Source of the DNA: a delta proteobacterium MLS_D
Lineage (GTDB): Bacteria; Desulfobacterota; Syntrophia; Syntrophales; UBA2210
DNA: 64,000 nt
Direction of reading: 5' to 3'
Assembly (NCBI GenBank): GCA_002030015.1
Contig: LQBH01000010.1
Coordinates: 1 to 64,000 of the forward strand
Below, piece after piece: positions 27,957 to 38,086 of the stretch; the first letter of the stretch is position 1; each line of letters begins with the position of its first letter. The notes under the pieces were generated by a model. That model saw only the letters and a list, made by a program, of their open reading frames with translations. It did no database searches and was not told the origin of the DNA. The position numbers and the translations under genes were made by a program.

Positions 27957-28494
27957 TTGTCGATTCCTGTTCTCGGCACTCTGTTATCGGCAATTATCGG
28001 TCGTCATTCCCGGTATCGAATGTGTCCGATGCAATCCCGGAATTCATCAGAATCCGGAAAGATCTTAACTTATATATGCTACGCCGTGAAGTTCGTGTCA
28101 ACGTCTTAAAATTCGGACGTTTTTCACCCGCGACATGCTGTTGATGCCTGCCCGGAGCAGGCGGCACACGCGCGCCTTCGCGTCGTTTTCCAGAGATAAC
28201 AGAGTGTTGCGAGGAAAAAGAACACGGCGTCGGCGACTTCTCCCGGACGAAAAGACGTAAGGATCACCGAAAATCCCCGTCCCGGCTGTGACGGGATTCA
28301 CATATGAAATTTTTCACACGTGATGCCGCCCGCACCGATAAACATGTGTCTTCCGGGCACGGCTTCGTCGATCCCGCGTCACCGGCACATGCATCCACCG
28401 GGAATCACGACGCGAACGGCGGCCGATTCAGGAAGTGTACGCGGGTATTTTTTCTGCGGCGATCGATTTGTCTGTGGAGTTTCCGGCGCGCGGT

Positions 28495-29463
28495 TTATTT
28501 TTTTATAAAATCGAGGTTTCTTTTCAAGCCATTAAATGTGGCCCGTTTGACGGCGGAATTTCTAAACATTTCGCGATAGCGTGTCTCATCCATAGTGAAC
28601 CAGTCATGACGGGTCATTGCAAGTAATGCCGAATCGGGTTCGAAGTTTTTCTCTCGACACGCCGCCACTTTTCGATTCCAGGGGCAGACATCCTGGCAGA
28701 TATCACAACCGAATACACGGTCGGCGAAGAGGCCCTTGAACTCCTCGCTGATCCCGCCTTTGTTCTCGATCGTCAAGTAGGAAACACAGCGCCCGGCGTC
28801 GAGCACCCGCGGGGCGATGATGGCCTTCGTGGGACAGGCGTCGATGCAGCGTGTGCACGTGCCGCAGAAATCGGACATCGGCCTGTCGTAATGCAGGGAA
28901 ATATCGACAATGAGCGTCCCGATGAAACAGAAAGAGCCTGTTTTGGGGGAAATCAAACAGGTGTTTTTGCCGATCCAGCCCAAACCGGCGCGGACGGCCC
29001 ACGCTTTTTCAAGTATCGGGGCGGTATCAACAAACGCCCGCCCGCGAGCGCCTGGAATATTGGCAGAAATATAGTGCAAAAGGCGTTCAAGTTTTTCCCT
29101 GACGACCCCGTGATAATCCTTTCCATACGCGTATTTTGAAAGGACGGGCGCCTCCGGATCGGACTGGGTCTTTGCCGGATAATAATTTAAAACAACGGAG
29201 ATGACCGACCGGGCGCCCTCGACCAGCCGTGTCGGATCGGTTCGTTTCTCGGCATGGCGGGCCATGTAACGCATGTCGGCGTGATAATGATGGTCAAGCC
29301 AGTCCCGCAAATGAACGGCATCTTCAACCAGTTCCTCGGCACGGGCGATCCCGCAGTCGTCAAATCCAAGCCTGCGGGCTTCCTTCTTTATCATGGCGGA
29401 TTGCTCGAGCCGACTCGTTTCGGCATCATTTTCGGCTCTGACGTGAGATCCCGGTGGCTTCAT
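28495..29463 (-). CDS. queG: Epoxyqueuosine reductase
   Basis: CGTCTRCIDACPTKAI and CDICQDVCPWNRK 4Fe-4S motifs, GWIGKNTCLISPKTGSFCFIGTLI. Confidence 0.92.
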   Translation of the reverse strand: MKPPGSHVRAENDAETSRLEQSAMIKKEARRLGFDDCGIARAEELVEDAVHLRDWLDHHYHADMRYMARHAEKRTDPTRLVEGARSVISVVLNYYPAKTQSDPEAPVLSKYAYGKDYHGVVREKLERLLHYISANIPGARGRAFVDTAPILEKAWAVRAGLGWIGKNTCLISPKTGSFCFIGTLIVDISLHYDRPMSDFCGTCTRCIDACPTKAIIAPRVLDAGRCVSYLTIENKGGISEEFKGLFADRVFGCDICQDVCPWNRKVAACREKNFEPDSALLAMTRHDWFTMDETRYREMFRNSAVKRATFNGLKRNLDFIKK

Positions 29464-29839
29464 TTATTTTTTATCACCGTCCCGTTACAATCACTGTTAT
29501 TGTTTATAGCCTTATCCGTCTCTGCTTCAAACGTACTAATTATAATAAGAAAAAACACTCCGCGGGGTCAAGTTTATCACCGGCCTGTGTTTGTAACACG
29601 GCACGAATAAAGATTTGACTCCTCACACCCGCGTCTTTACAATTACTTGAATAGCAGGCATTTTTAAAACGCCGCGCGGGCAGCAACGTTGAGACGCTTC
29701 GTCGGCGCCGAACATCCCTGCGGGCAGGTTTGAAAAATTCTACTATAACACAGGCAGTCCGGGGTATGCTTGCCGGACAGGTCAAACGAAGTCTTCGACA
29801 ACCGGAGCAGTTCGATTTCTAATCCACAAGGAGTAACAG

Positions 29840-30526
29840 ATGAACGATCGACCTGTAGTCTCGCCGTTTGAGTCGGAGGCGAGTGATTTCGATGACTGGT
29901 TTTTCCACAACCGGAACGTGTTTGAATCGGAACTAAAGGCAACCGCCTGCTTTGTAACTGATCCCGAGCGGACGCTGAGTGTGGGAGCCGGCAGCGGCAT
30001 TTTTGACGAGCGTCTGGGAATTCGTCACGGGGTGGAACCCGCGGCGGGAATGGCCGAGCTGGCCCGGCAACGCGGCATCGACGTAAAAATCGGATGTGCG
30101 GAAAAACTTCCTTACCCGGATGGCAGTTTCAGGGGGGTGCTGCTGAACACGGTGCTCAGTTACGTGTCTGATCGACCGCGCGCCGTGGCCGAGGCTGCGA
30201 GGGTCCTGAAGCCGGAGGGACACATCATCGTTTCCTATATTCCCCGGGAGGGTTCCTACGCGCTGCTTTATGAGCTTGCTCTGGCGAGAGGCAAACATGA
30301 TTCCGAGGCCTCCCCTCCCGTGCCCTACCCGCTCAAGTTTATACAAGGCACTCACTGGTGTTCCACCGATGAGATTATTTCCCTGTTGAGTGGCGCCGGT
30401 TTTGAAAATCTTGATTTCGTTCAGACTCTGACCCGTCATCCAAAATATTCCGTGCTGGAGGTGGAAGAACCCGTTCCCGGTTATGACAGGGGCGATTATG
30501 TTGTTGTACGGGGGATAAAAAAATGA
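29840..30526 (+). CDS. Class I SAM-dependent methyltransferase
   Basis: TLSVGAGSGIFDERLG, GCAEKLPYPDGSFRGVLLNTVLSYV. Confidence 0.85.
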   Translation: MNDRPVVSPFESEASDFDDWFFHNRNVFESELKATACFVTDPERTLSVGAGSGIFDERLGIRHGVEPAAGMAELARQRGIDVKIGCAEKLPYPDGSFRGVLLNTVLSYVSDRPRAVAEAARVLKPEGHIIVSYIPREGSYALLYELALARGKHDSEASPPVPYPLKFIQGTHWCSTDEIISLLSGAGFENLDFVQTLTRHPKYSVLEVEEPVPGYDRGDYVVVRGIKK

Positions 30527-31173
30527 GAATTACCGGAGAACTCCGTAACAGGACCGATGATATCTGGCGGACTATACTGAACCATCCCTTTCCTGCCTCC
30601 CTGTGCCGCGGAGACCTGCCCGTCGAAAAATTCACGCGATACCTGCTCCAGGATTACGGGTATCTCCTCGGAGCCTTGCAGAATTTCTGTCTCCTTGCCT
30701 CACGGACCGACAACGAGAACATTTTACTTGACCTGGTCGCACTGATCGGCGAGGAAGCTGAGGGAGAAATATCAGATTACCAAAACTTTATCGCGCAATT
30801 AGGCTTTACCCTTGACGACGCCCGAACTGTGGAACCTTTCGCCACCCGCAGGAAATATCTTGATTTTTTGCTGACCGTCAGTGCCGAACGTCCCTTCGCT
30901 GAAGGATTAACCGCGACTCTGCCCTGCTTCTGGAGTTACCTGGAGATCGCCGAGTACTACCGGGAAGAACTGATGAAAGCGCCTGACTCACCGTTCCGCC
31001 GGTGGATGGAAGCATATCTCGGCGAGGAATACCACGCTCTCGTCGACAGGTTGCGACGTCTGGTCGAAATAGCGTCGGATGGTCATCCGTTCGAACCGCT
31101 GCTCGAGGTCTTCCGCGAAGCCTCCCTCTGGGAACTGCGATACTGGGACGAAGCATGGGAAGAAACCCGATAA
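30523..31173 (+). CDS. tenA: TenA-family protein
   Basis: FTRYLLQDYGYLLGALQNFCLLA, LTATLPCFWSYLEIAEYYRE; 4-bp overlap with the upstream gene. Confidence 0.85.
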   Translation: MRITGELRNRTDDIWRTILNHPFPASLCRGDLPVEKFTRYLLQDYGYLLGALQNFCLLASRTDNENILLDLVALIGEEAEGEISDYQNFIAQLGFTLDDARTVEPFATRRKYLDFLLTVSAERPFAEGLTATLPCFWSYLEIAEYYREELMKAPDSPFRRWMEAYLGEEYHALVDRLRRLVEIASDGHPFEPLLEVFREASLWELRYWDEAWEETR

Positions 31174-31218
31174 GGAAACAGTATGAGAGTTTTGAAAAAT
31201 TCCCTTTGGCTTCAATGC

Positions 31219-31280
31219 CGTCATGCCGGACCCGATCCGGCATCCAGTGTTTTTAAATATTTCTGGATTCCGGCCTCCGC
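31219..31280. repeat. Dispersed-type palindromic repeat
   Basis: CGTCATGCCGGACCCGATCCGGCATCCAGTG...CTGGATTCCGGC: GCCGGACCCGATCCGGC hairpin with partly matching flanks. Confidence 0.6.
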
Positions 31281-31448
31281 CTGTTTTAATGCCCGAGGGG
31301 TGCTATAGTGCCCGTAATGGTGAATAGCGGGAAGGGGCATTATTCAAAGGTCTCAGTATAATTACGGTGTGACAATCCCGCCTGCTGCTGATACTCCCGT
31401 TGACACATCGCCGTGCAATCCCTATGTTCACCGACCAGGAGGAATGTC

Positions 31449-32141
31449 ATGAACAACAAACGCCTGACCATTCCCGTGACAGAAACTGAATCCGTATCAG
31501 CCGTGCTGACACTCCCTTCGAAAGAAAACGCCATGAAAAAGACGGGGGTGATAACGGCCCACGGCGCGGGCAATGACATGGACAACCCTCTCATCGTCGC
31601 TTTTACTGACGGTCTGGCGGCTCGGGGCTACATGGCCCTGCGTTTTAATTTTCCTTACCGCGAAAAGGGACGAAGGGCGCCGGACGGCGCAACAAAACTC
31701 GAGCATACCTGGGCGGCGGTATACCGGTATTTTACGGAACACCTTTCCCCTGATCTGGAACAGGTGATAGCCGCCGGCAAATCGATGGGAGGGCGGGTGG
31801 CGTCTCAGATGACGGCCCGGCAGGAACTGCCGGTCGACGGCATTATTTTTCTGGGATATCCGTTACACCCGGCGGGCGATCACTCACGGGTCAGGGACAC
31901 GCACTTATATCAGATCACAACGCCCATGCTGTTTTTCGCCGGCACGCGTGACAGGCTGTGCGATCCCGACATTCTGAAGACAGTGCTCTCGAAGCTGTCC
32001 GCGCCGTGGAAACTGGACATGATCGAAGGCGGCGATCATTCCTTTCACGTTCCAAAGTCCGCGGGTACAGGAGAAACGGAGATTTTCGCAAGGATCGTCA
32101 CGACAGCGGCCGAATGGATAGAAATGACCTTCCCGGCGTGA
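31449..32141 (+). CDS. Alpha/beta hydrolase (KANL3/Tex30-like)
   Basis: ITAHGAGNDMDNP, AAGKSMGGRVAS nucleophile elbow, GGDHSFHVP. Confidence 0.8.
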   Translation: MNNKRLTIPVTETESVSAVLTLPSKENAMKKTGVITAHGAGNDMDNPLIVAFTDGLAARGYMALRFNFPYREKGRRAPDGATKLEHTWAAVYRYFTEHLSPDLEQVIAAGKSMGGRVASQMTARQELPVDGIIFLGYPLHPAGDHSRVRDTHLYQITTPMLFFAGTRDRLCDPDILKTVLSKLSAPWKLDMIEGGDHSFHVPKSAGTGETEIFARIVTTAAEWIEMTFPA

Positions 32142-32753
32142 TCAGGCACCGCGGCACGGCGATTGGCGTCGATCCGGTCCCTGCTCGTAAAAATAAATAG
32201 GATCGTTGTACATGGTGGCGGAGGGACGGACCGTCTTTACCGCCGTCCACCCCGGAAGAGGAAAATTGAAGGAAACGACGCGGCAGCCCGGCCGCAACTC
32301 GTCCCGGAGTTTCTCGGCAAGTCGCGGCATGACATCGGGAAAAAGATAACAGCACACGACGTCCGCCTTACCCAGATCCTCCCGCCAGAAGTTCCGCCAT
32401 TGAACGCTGACTCCCGGCCGCCCCAGGCTCAATGCCCAGGCGATCATAAAGGGCAGCGGGTTGATTTCATACCCTCGGCAGCGGGCCCCGTACCGCCTCG
32501 CCGCGGCGCGAATTACCCGCCCGTCACCGCATCCCGGATCGACAAGATACTGATCCCGCTTCATGGGAAGATGATCAAGAGCGGTCTTCACTCTGATCCG
32601 GGCCGATGGATGAAACATGGCGCCTCGGGTGACAGGCGCGACTATGACAACGGAAAAAGCGACAACCAGAACAGCGGCGATAGCCACCGAAACAATCGAA
32701 AATAATATAATTATAAAAGTATACATGACGACCGACCGTCCCGGCGAAAGCAA
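32142..32753 (-). CDS. Membrane-anchored SAM methyltransferase (FAM173-like)
   Basis: N-terminal TM segment; LVDPGCGDGRVIRAAARRYGARCRGYEINP. Confidence 0.7.
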   Translation of the reverse strand: MLSPGRSVVMYTFIIILFSIVSVAIAAVLVVAFSVVIVAPVTRGAMFHPSARIRVKTALDHLPMKRDQYLVDPGCGDGRVIRAAARRYGARCRGYEINPLPFMIAWALSLGRPGVSVQWRNFWREDLGKADVVCCYLFPDVMPRLAEKLRDELRPGCRVVSFNFPLPGWTAVKTVRPSATMYNDPIYFYEQGPDRRQSPCRGA

Positions 32754-32872
32754 TTTCAGGTCGCCATCCTATCCGCAGTTTCGAATCTTGTCCACGACAA
32801 TGCGCACGAGCTGCTCCGGCCCGCCGGAGTCCGACGTCGATGTTGCCGCCGGGTGATACCGCAGCGGCTCGT

Positions 32873-33193
32873 TTAGTGAGCGCTGGAAGAAATCATACGG
32901 ACGATCTTTTCGACAAGGGTTTCCGATATGCGATCCTCTTCCACGGGCCGCCTGTCGACCATCAATCCCTCCACTGAGATAATCGGGCCGTCCCGTTCCG
33001 AATAGTCTTCCTCGAGACAGGCGTGCTCGCACCCGTTGATAAGCAGCAGGAGATCGACCGCCCTGCTCCTGTCGGTGGTAATGTCGACAGCTGTTTCCAG
33101 TTTCGCGATGCCTTCCCGAAAGTCTTTCACCACCCGGGTTCTGTCTATCTGGGGATTGCATCCGCCACAATATCTCAGTCCGATTGTGTACAT
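32873..33193 (-). CDS. Small Cys-containing protein, hypothetical
   Basis: MYTIGLRYCGGCNPQIDR...LLLINGCEHACL; ends 4 bp before the stop of the 4-hydroxybutyryl-CoA dehydratase-like ORF, same strand. Confidence 0.65.
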   Translation of the reverse strand: MYTIGLRYCGGCNPQIDRTRVVKDFREGIAKLETAVDITTDRSRAVDLLLLINGCEHACLEEDYSERDGPIISVEGLMVDRRPVEEDRISETLVEKIVRMISSSAH

Positions 33194-33197
33194 GTAA

Positions 33198-34727
33198 TCA
33201 ATATATCTCCGTCTTCCGTTCCCGCAGTTTTTTCTTCACCTCGTTCCAGTGCGTCGTCTCATCTTTGCCGATGATACGTTCAAAATAGTCGTCCCGGTTT
33301 ATGCCGGCGACGGTTTTGGCAAGTTCCATCTTTTTCTCGATTCCGCTCCTGCGCGCGATCATGATCTTCTGCGCCGCGGGGGACCCGGCTCCGTGCATCG
33401 CCTCGGGAAGCCCCGCTCCCACGGACATGTTCTCGATCAACCGCAGCATCCTGATGATATCCAGGGGAGAAAATCCCTGCTTGCCGGCGAAACACTCAAA
33501 AAGAGTTTCCCTGATTTCCGGATTTTCAAGGTCTTTCTCGGAAGGCAGCGTTATGATCTTGCCTCCCGCTATGTCCTGGGCAAGCCTCATCCATTCATAC
33601 ACCATTCGGGTGATATTCAGCTTCGTCACGTTGGCAAGGAGCGGATGTATGTTATACGCGCCGGAGGGTGTCTTGTGGCCCTCGTAGGAACAGGCGAGCG
33701 TGCAGGACCAGCAGGTCTCCGCCATGGCGATCATATCGGTCAGTTTGTCCACGATGTGAGAAGATCTCTCCACCCCGTGCGCCCCGGCTATCCAGTTGGA
33801 CCCGCCGATTACCACGTCCGCGAGACCAACCTTGCACCCGCCGTAATTACTTCTGTGGTAGCCGGCGAAGGTCTCCACCAGTTCGGTGGTGAAGTCGTAC
33901 TCGCCCGCCATGAAGACCCGTTCCCAGGGAACGAAGACATCCTTGAAAACGATGACCGCCTCGCCGCCCACGATTCCGTATTTCGGGTTCCCTCCGTCGA
34001 GTACGCCGTCGAGACGTCTTGTGTCGTTGGTCTGCCTGCTGAATATATAGGAAACCCCTTCCGTGTCGGCGGGAACTGCAAAGGAAAGGGCGAAATCAGC
34101 GTCCTCTTCGCTCATGGTCCTGGTCGGCATGACAAGAATCTCATGACTGTTGACGGCGCCGGTAATGTGCGCCTTCATCCCTGAAACGATGATGCCGTCA
34201 TCGAGCCGTTCCTTTATGTGAAGATAGGCATCGGGATGCTGCTGCCTGGAAGGACGGAGACTCCTGTCGCCCCGCGCGTCCGTCATGGCGCCGGAAGGCA
34301 TCCAGTCGTTTTCCTGTACCTGGAGCAGGTAGTCCCTGAATCTTTCGTGGTAATCGGTACCGTATTTCTGGTCAATGTCGCAGGTCGTCACATACACCGC
34401 GTTGAGCCCGTCAAGCCCCACGCACCGCTGAAAGCAGGTACCGGTTTTCTGGCCGAGCAATCTCATCATGCGTACTTTTTTTACCAGGTCATCGATACTG
34501 TGGTGGATATGAGTAAAGCGATTGATCCTTTCTCCCGTCACGTGAGAGACCGCCGTCATAATCTCCTGGTACTCGGGATCATGGGCCAGCTCATAGGTCA
34601 TGGCCGCCGTATGAATATGGGGCTGGAACATCGGTTCATCGACGACGTTCTTGATCTTCCGGCCCAGAAAATAGACCTCCCGATTCAATCCCCTGAGGGA
34701 CTCGATATATTCCTTTCCGTTCATCAT
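33198..34727 (-). CDS. 4-hydroxybutyryl-CoA dehydratase/vinylacetyl-CoA isomerase family protein (4HPA 3-hydroxylase superfamily)
   Basis: GTCFQRCVGLD (CxxxC) and FAGYHRSNYGGCKVG (His-x6-Cys) match the 4Fe-4S ligand pattern of AbfD; start taken at MMNGKEY. Confidence 0.85.
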   Translation of the reverse strand: MMNGKEYIESLRGLNREVYFLGRKIKNVVDEPMFQPHIHTAAMTYELAHDPEYQEIMTAVSHVTGERINRFTHIHHSIDDLVKKVRMMRLLGQKTGTCFQRCVGLDGLNAVYVTTCDIDQKYGTDYHERFRDYLLQVQENDWMPSGAMTDARGDRSLRPSRQQHPDAYLHIKERLDDGIIVSGMKAHITGAVNSHEILVMPTRTMSEEDADFALSFAVPADTEGVSYIFSRQTNDTRRLDGVLDGGNPKYGIVGGEAVIVFKDVFVPWERVFMAGEYDFTTELVETFAGYHRSNYGGCKVGLADVVIGGSNWIAGAHGVERSSHIVDKLTDMIAMAETCWSCTLACSYEGHKTPSGAYNIHPLLANVTKLNITRMVYEWMRLAQDIAGGKIITLPSEKDLENPEIRETLFECFAGKQGFSPLDIIRMLRLIENMSVGAGLPEAMHGAGSPAAQKIMIARRSGIEKKMELAKTVAGINRDDYFERIIGKDETTHWNEVKKKLRERKTEIY

Positions 34728-35025
34728 GGCTTCCACCCCTTTCAATCGTAAAAACGAGAGATCGCCGCCCGAATACCTTTTCACGCGCGGATCGATCCGG
34801 CAGTGATCGGGCGGGCGGTATATTATTAATGTTTTTTTATAATACATTTTTTGTTCCTCCACAAACCGCCCGGAACCGACGTCCGCGAACCCACCGGCAC
34901 GTGGATATTCATGTCTTGTAAAACCCCGTTGATTCAGGTAGATATCGGGCACACACAAAAGAACACGAGCGCGCAGGCCACAGCGGGGCACACCGGGCGG
35001 TGCCTTCGCGGAAAGAGGAACGCCC

Positions 35026-35496
35026 ATGATGGAACTTGACATTCCCGGTTACGGAAACCTCCGATTGTCCTTTCTTGTTCTCGATTACAACGGAACCCTC
35101 GCTTACGACGGCCGTCTCATTCCCGGCGTGGAAGACCGACTGGCGGCACTGTCAAAAAGTTTCGATGTTCATATTCTCACGGCGGACACCTTCGGTAACG
35201 TGACGCGGGAAACGAGCAGTCTCCAGTGCAACGTCGCGACTATCGGAAAGGAACACCAGGCACGGGCCAAAGTTGATTACGTCAGGCAACTGGACGAACG
35301 AGAAACCGTCGCCCTGGGAAACGGCAGGAACGACGCCATGATGCTTCAGGAAGCGGCACTGGGAATCGCCGTCATTCAGGAGGAAGGCTGCGCCGTTGAA
35401 GCACTCCTCGCGGCGGATATTGTAACGACGAGCGTCGTGGACGCCCTCGATCTCCTGCTCCATCCCCTTCGACTGACGGCGACCCTCCGTTCGTAA
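35026..35496 (+). CDS. HAD-family hydrolase
   Basis: LVLDYNGTLAYDG, ILTADTFGN, ALGNGRNDAMML. Confidence 0.8.
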   Translation: MMELDIPGYGNLRLSFLVLDYNGTLAYDGRLIPGVEDRLAALSKSFDVHILTADTFGNVTRETSSLQCNVATIGKEHQARAKVDYVRQLDERETVALGNGRNDAMMLQEAALGIAVIQEEGCAVEALLAADIVTTSVVDALDLLLHPLRLTATLRS

Positions 35497-35647
35497 CGCG
35501 AAAACAACCGTTTGGAGATTTCCGAATAACCGCGAAAACGGCGTCGCGCGTATTGTGTCGCCCGCCGCAGAACGTCCTGACCGGCCGATCCATTGACGCC
35601 CGACAATGATATGAATCAGGGGGGAAAAGTCGAAAGGAGCGAACAGC

Positions 35648-36601
35648 ATGGATGTCTTTCACAGTCTCGTAAACGCGATCCTGGTTATTGTGTGCATTTA
35701 CGCCCTGGCCGTGTACCTGAAACGGAAGGGCACGCTGACAGAAGACCATTCGCTGATTCTCGCGCGTATCGTTACCGATTTGTGCCTGCCGGCCGTCATT
35801 TTCGTGAACCTGGCGCAGCAGACCGTCCGGCTGGATCAACTGGAACCGGCGTTTGTCATGTTGTTCCTCGAACTCTTCTGTATCGGGACGGCCTGGCTGA
35901 TAAGCCTGTGGCTGAAATTCGACAGGGCCAGGCAGGGTGCGATCGTTTTCTGCTCGGCCTTCGGTTCTTCGACGTTTCTGGGATACGCCATCATCATGCA
36001 AATGTTCCCTGATTCCCATGAGGCGTTGACCGAAGCCGTCCTGATTTCGGAAATCGGCGTGGGGTATCCCATATTCATCCTGGGGCCGATCCTGGCCGCC
36101 TATTTCGGTTCGGAAACCTCCGCCACGGAATCGCCGTGGAAGGCATCACTGGTCTTTTTCAGGTCGCCGGTCTTTTTCGCGCTTATTCTCGGCCTCGGCT
36201 GGGGCATACTTCATCTGCCCGGTGAAGAAAACACCTTCCTGGCCCCGCTCTTTCAATTGTGTCATGTCCTGGCGTCTGCCCTTACACCGATCGCCATTTT
36301 ATCGGTCGGCCTGATGTTCAAGATGCCGCGGCTGCGTCAGATTATGACCGCCCTGCTCATCGTGGTCTTCATCAAACTGCTCTTCAAGCCTCTGGCCGCG
36401 GGTTCGCTCTCCGTCCTCTTCGGGTTTCCCGATCTCTGGAAAGATGTGCTGGTTCTGCTGGCCGCGATGCCCCCGGCTGTGCTCGGCGCGGTTTTTCTGA
36501 GACGGTACGGCGGTGATTCTTCACTGGCGTCAGCCCTGCTCCTGTCGGCGAGCCTGGTAAGTGTCGCAACTTTGGTGGGTGTTTTCTGGCTGATCGGATA
36601 A
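35648..36601 (+). CDS. AEC-family transporter
   Basis: Multi-TM protein with AEC-like organisation. Confidence 0.82.
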   Translation: MDVFHSLVNAILVIVCIYALAVYLKRKGTLTEDHSLILARIVTDLCLPAVIFVNLAQQTVRLDQLEPAFVMLFLELFCIGTAWLISLWLKFDRARQGAIVFCSAFGSSTFLGYAIIMQMFPDSHEALTEAVLISEIGVGYPIFILGPILAAYFGSETSATESPWKASLVFFRSPVFFALILGLGWGILHLPGEENTFLAPLFQLCHVLASALTPIAILSVGLMFKMPRLRQIMTALLIVVFIKLLFKPLAAGSLSVLFGFPDLWKDVLVLLAAMPPAVLGAVFLRRYGGDSSLASALLLSASLVSVATLVGVFWLIG

Positions 36602-37917
36602 TGATTCCGCAGGGAAAAACAGCGAGACAGGTTGCCGTGACCGCAAGTAATTCCTCCACATTCGGAGAGCATCAGGAAAAAGATAAAACCTCGTCGGCAC
36701 GGTTCAGCGTTATGCTGGGAGGTACGTTTATGGTGGCCGGCACCGCCATCGGGGCGGGCATGCTCGGGTTGCCCGTCCGGACGGCGGCGGGCGGTTTTTT
36801 CCCGAGTGTCGCTTTGTTAATCCTCGTGTGGGCGGTGATGACTTTCACCGCGCTGGCCATGCTCGAAGTCGCCCTGTCCTGCCCCGGCGAAACGAACCTG
36901 ATCACCATGGCGACGCGTTATCTCGGTCCCTGGGGAGGACGAATCGTCTGGTTATGCTACCTCTTCTTTCTCTATTCCGTCATGGCCGCCTACACGGCCG
37001 GCGGCACGACAATGGTGGCGGATCTGTGCGCGATCCCGCTTCACCGGCATCCCGTCCCGCTGCCCGCGGCGATGGCCGCGTTCGCTCTTCCCTTCGCATT
37101 ACTGGTGTATCGCGGCGCCCGCTGGGTCGATATCGCCAACCGGTGCCTGGTCATTCTGTTTGCGGCGGCCTTCGGAATGATTATTTATTTTGTGAGCGAC
37201 GGCGGTACGGGAGCGATCCCGGCGGACGGGAATCCGAAATACCTGCCGGCGGCGTTTCCGCTCCTGGTGACATCGTTCGGCTTTCACCTGCTGATTCCCA
37301 CGCTGAAAACCTACATGAAAGAAAATGTCGCACGGTTGCGCGCGGCCGTCATCGCGGGCAGCCTCGTCCCCCTGCTGGCTTATCTGGTGTGGCAGTATAT
37401 CGTTATGACATCAATACCCGCGGGCGGACCCGGCGGACTCGTCAGCATGCTTTTAAGCGATGCGAATCCAGGAGAACTCGTAATGGAAGCAATGGGCCGC
37501 GGCCGTGGCATGAAATTCTCGGTCGCCCTGTTTTCGATCATGGCGTTGTCCAGTTCATTCGCGGGTGTTTCCCTCGGCATCTTTGATTTTTTCGCCGACG
37601 GTTTATCTATCAGGAAAAACAGCCGCGGCAGAATCACCCTGTGTGTCTTCACATTTCTGCCCCCGCTTCTATACGCCCTTATCGCGCCGGGCGGATTCAT
37701 GGCGGCGCTGAACTACGCCGGCATTTTCGCCTCTGTTCTGCTGATCGTTTACCCGGTATTGATGGCGTGGCGCCGCCGGTACGTGGAACAGGCAGCCGGC
37801 GGCTATCAGGTCGCCGGAGGCAGGACGGGCCTGGCAATCGCTTTCCTGTTCGGCGTCGGCGTTATCCTGCTCGACATCGCCTGCCAGGTGCATCTACTGC
37901 CCGTACCGCACCTATGA
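36601..37917 (+). CDS. Aromatic amino acid permease (HAAAP/TyrP-like)
   Basis: MLGGTFMVAGTAIGAGMLGLPVRTAAGGFFPS. Confidence 0.85.
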   Translation: MIPQGKTARQVAVTASNSSTFGEHQEKDKTSSARFSVMLGGTFMVAGTAIGAGMLGLPVRTAAGGFFPSVALLILVWAVMTFTALAMLEVALSCPGETNLITMATRYLGPWGGRIVWLCYLFFLYSVMAAYTAGGTTMVADLCAIPLHRHPVPLPAAMAAFALPFALLVYRGARWVDIANRCLVILFAAAFGMIIYFVSDGGTGAIPADGNPKYLPAAFPLLVTSFGFHLLIPTLKTYMKENVARLRAAVIAGSLVPLLAYLVWQYIVMTSIPAGGPGGLVSMLLSDANPGELVMEAMGRGRGMKFSVALFSIMALSSSFAGVSLGIFDFFADGLSIRKNSRGRITLCVFTFLPPLLYALIAPGGFMAALNYAGIFASVLLIVYPVLMAWRRRYVEQAAGGYQVAGGRTGLAIAFLFGVGVILLDIACQVHLLPVPHL

Positions 37918-38086
37918 ACGCTTTCTGCGAGGCACATACACGATTGATAATAAATGTTCCTTCGGATATAAAATCAGTAAGTTCGAACCGCGAACGTGGC
38001 GGCCGGAGCGCCGCAAGAAAAAACGCACGGAATCCACGCTCACCGAGGTAAAAAACACATCACCAAGCAAACAGGGGGGAGACGCG

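Noticed and set aside
33198-35042. Full 614-aa ORF as the dehydratase start
   Set aside because: The upstream extension looks non-coding; homologous sequence begins at about MMNGKEY (34727).
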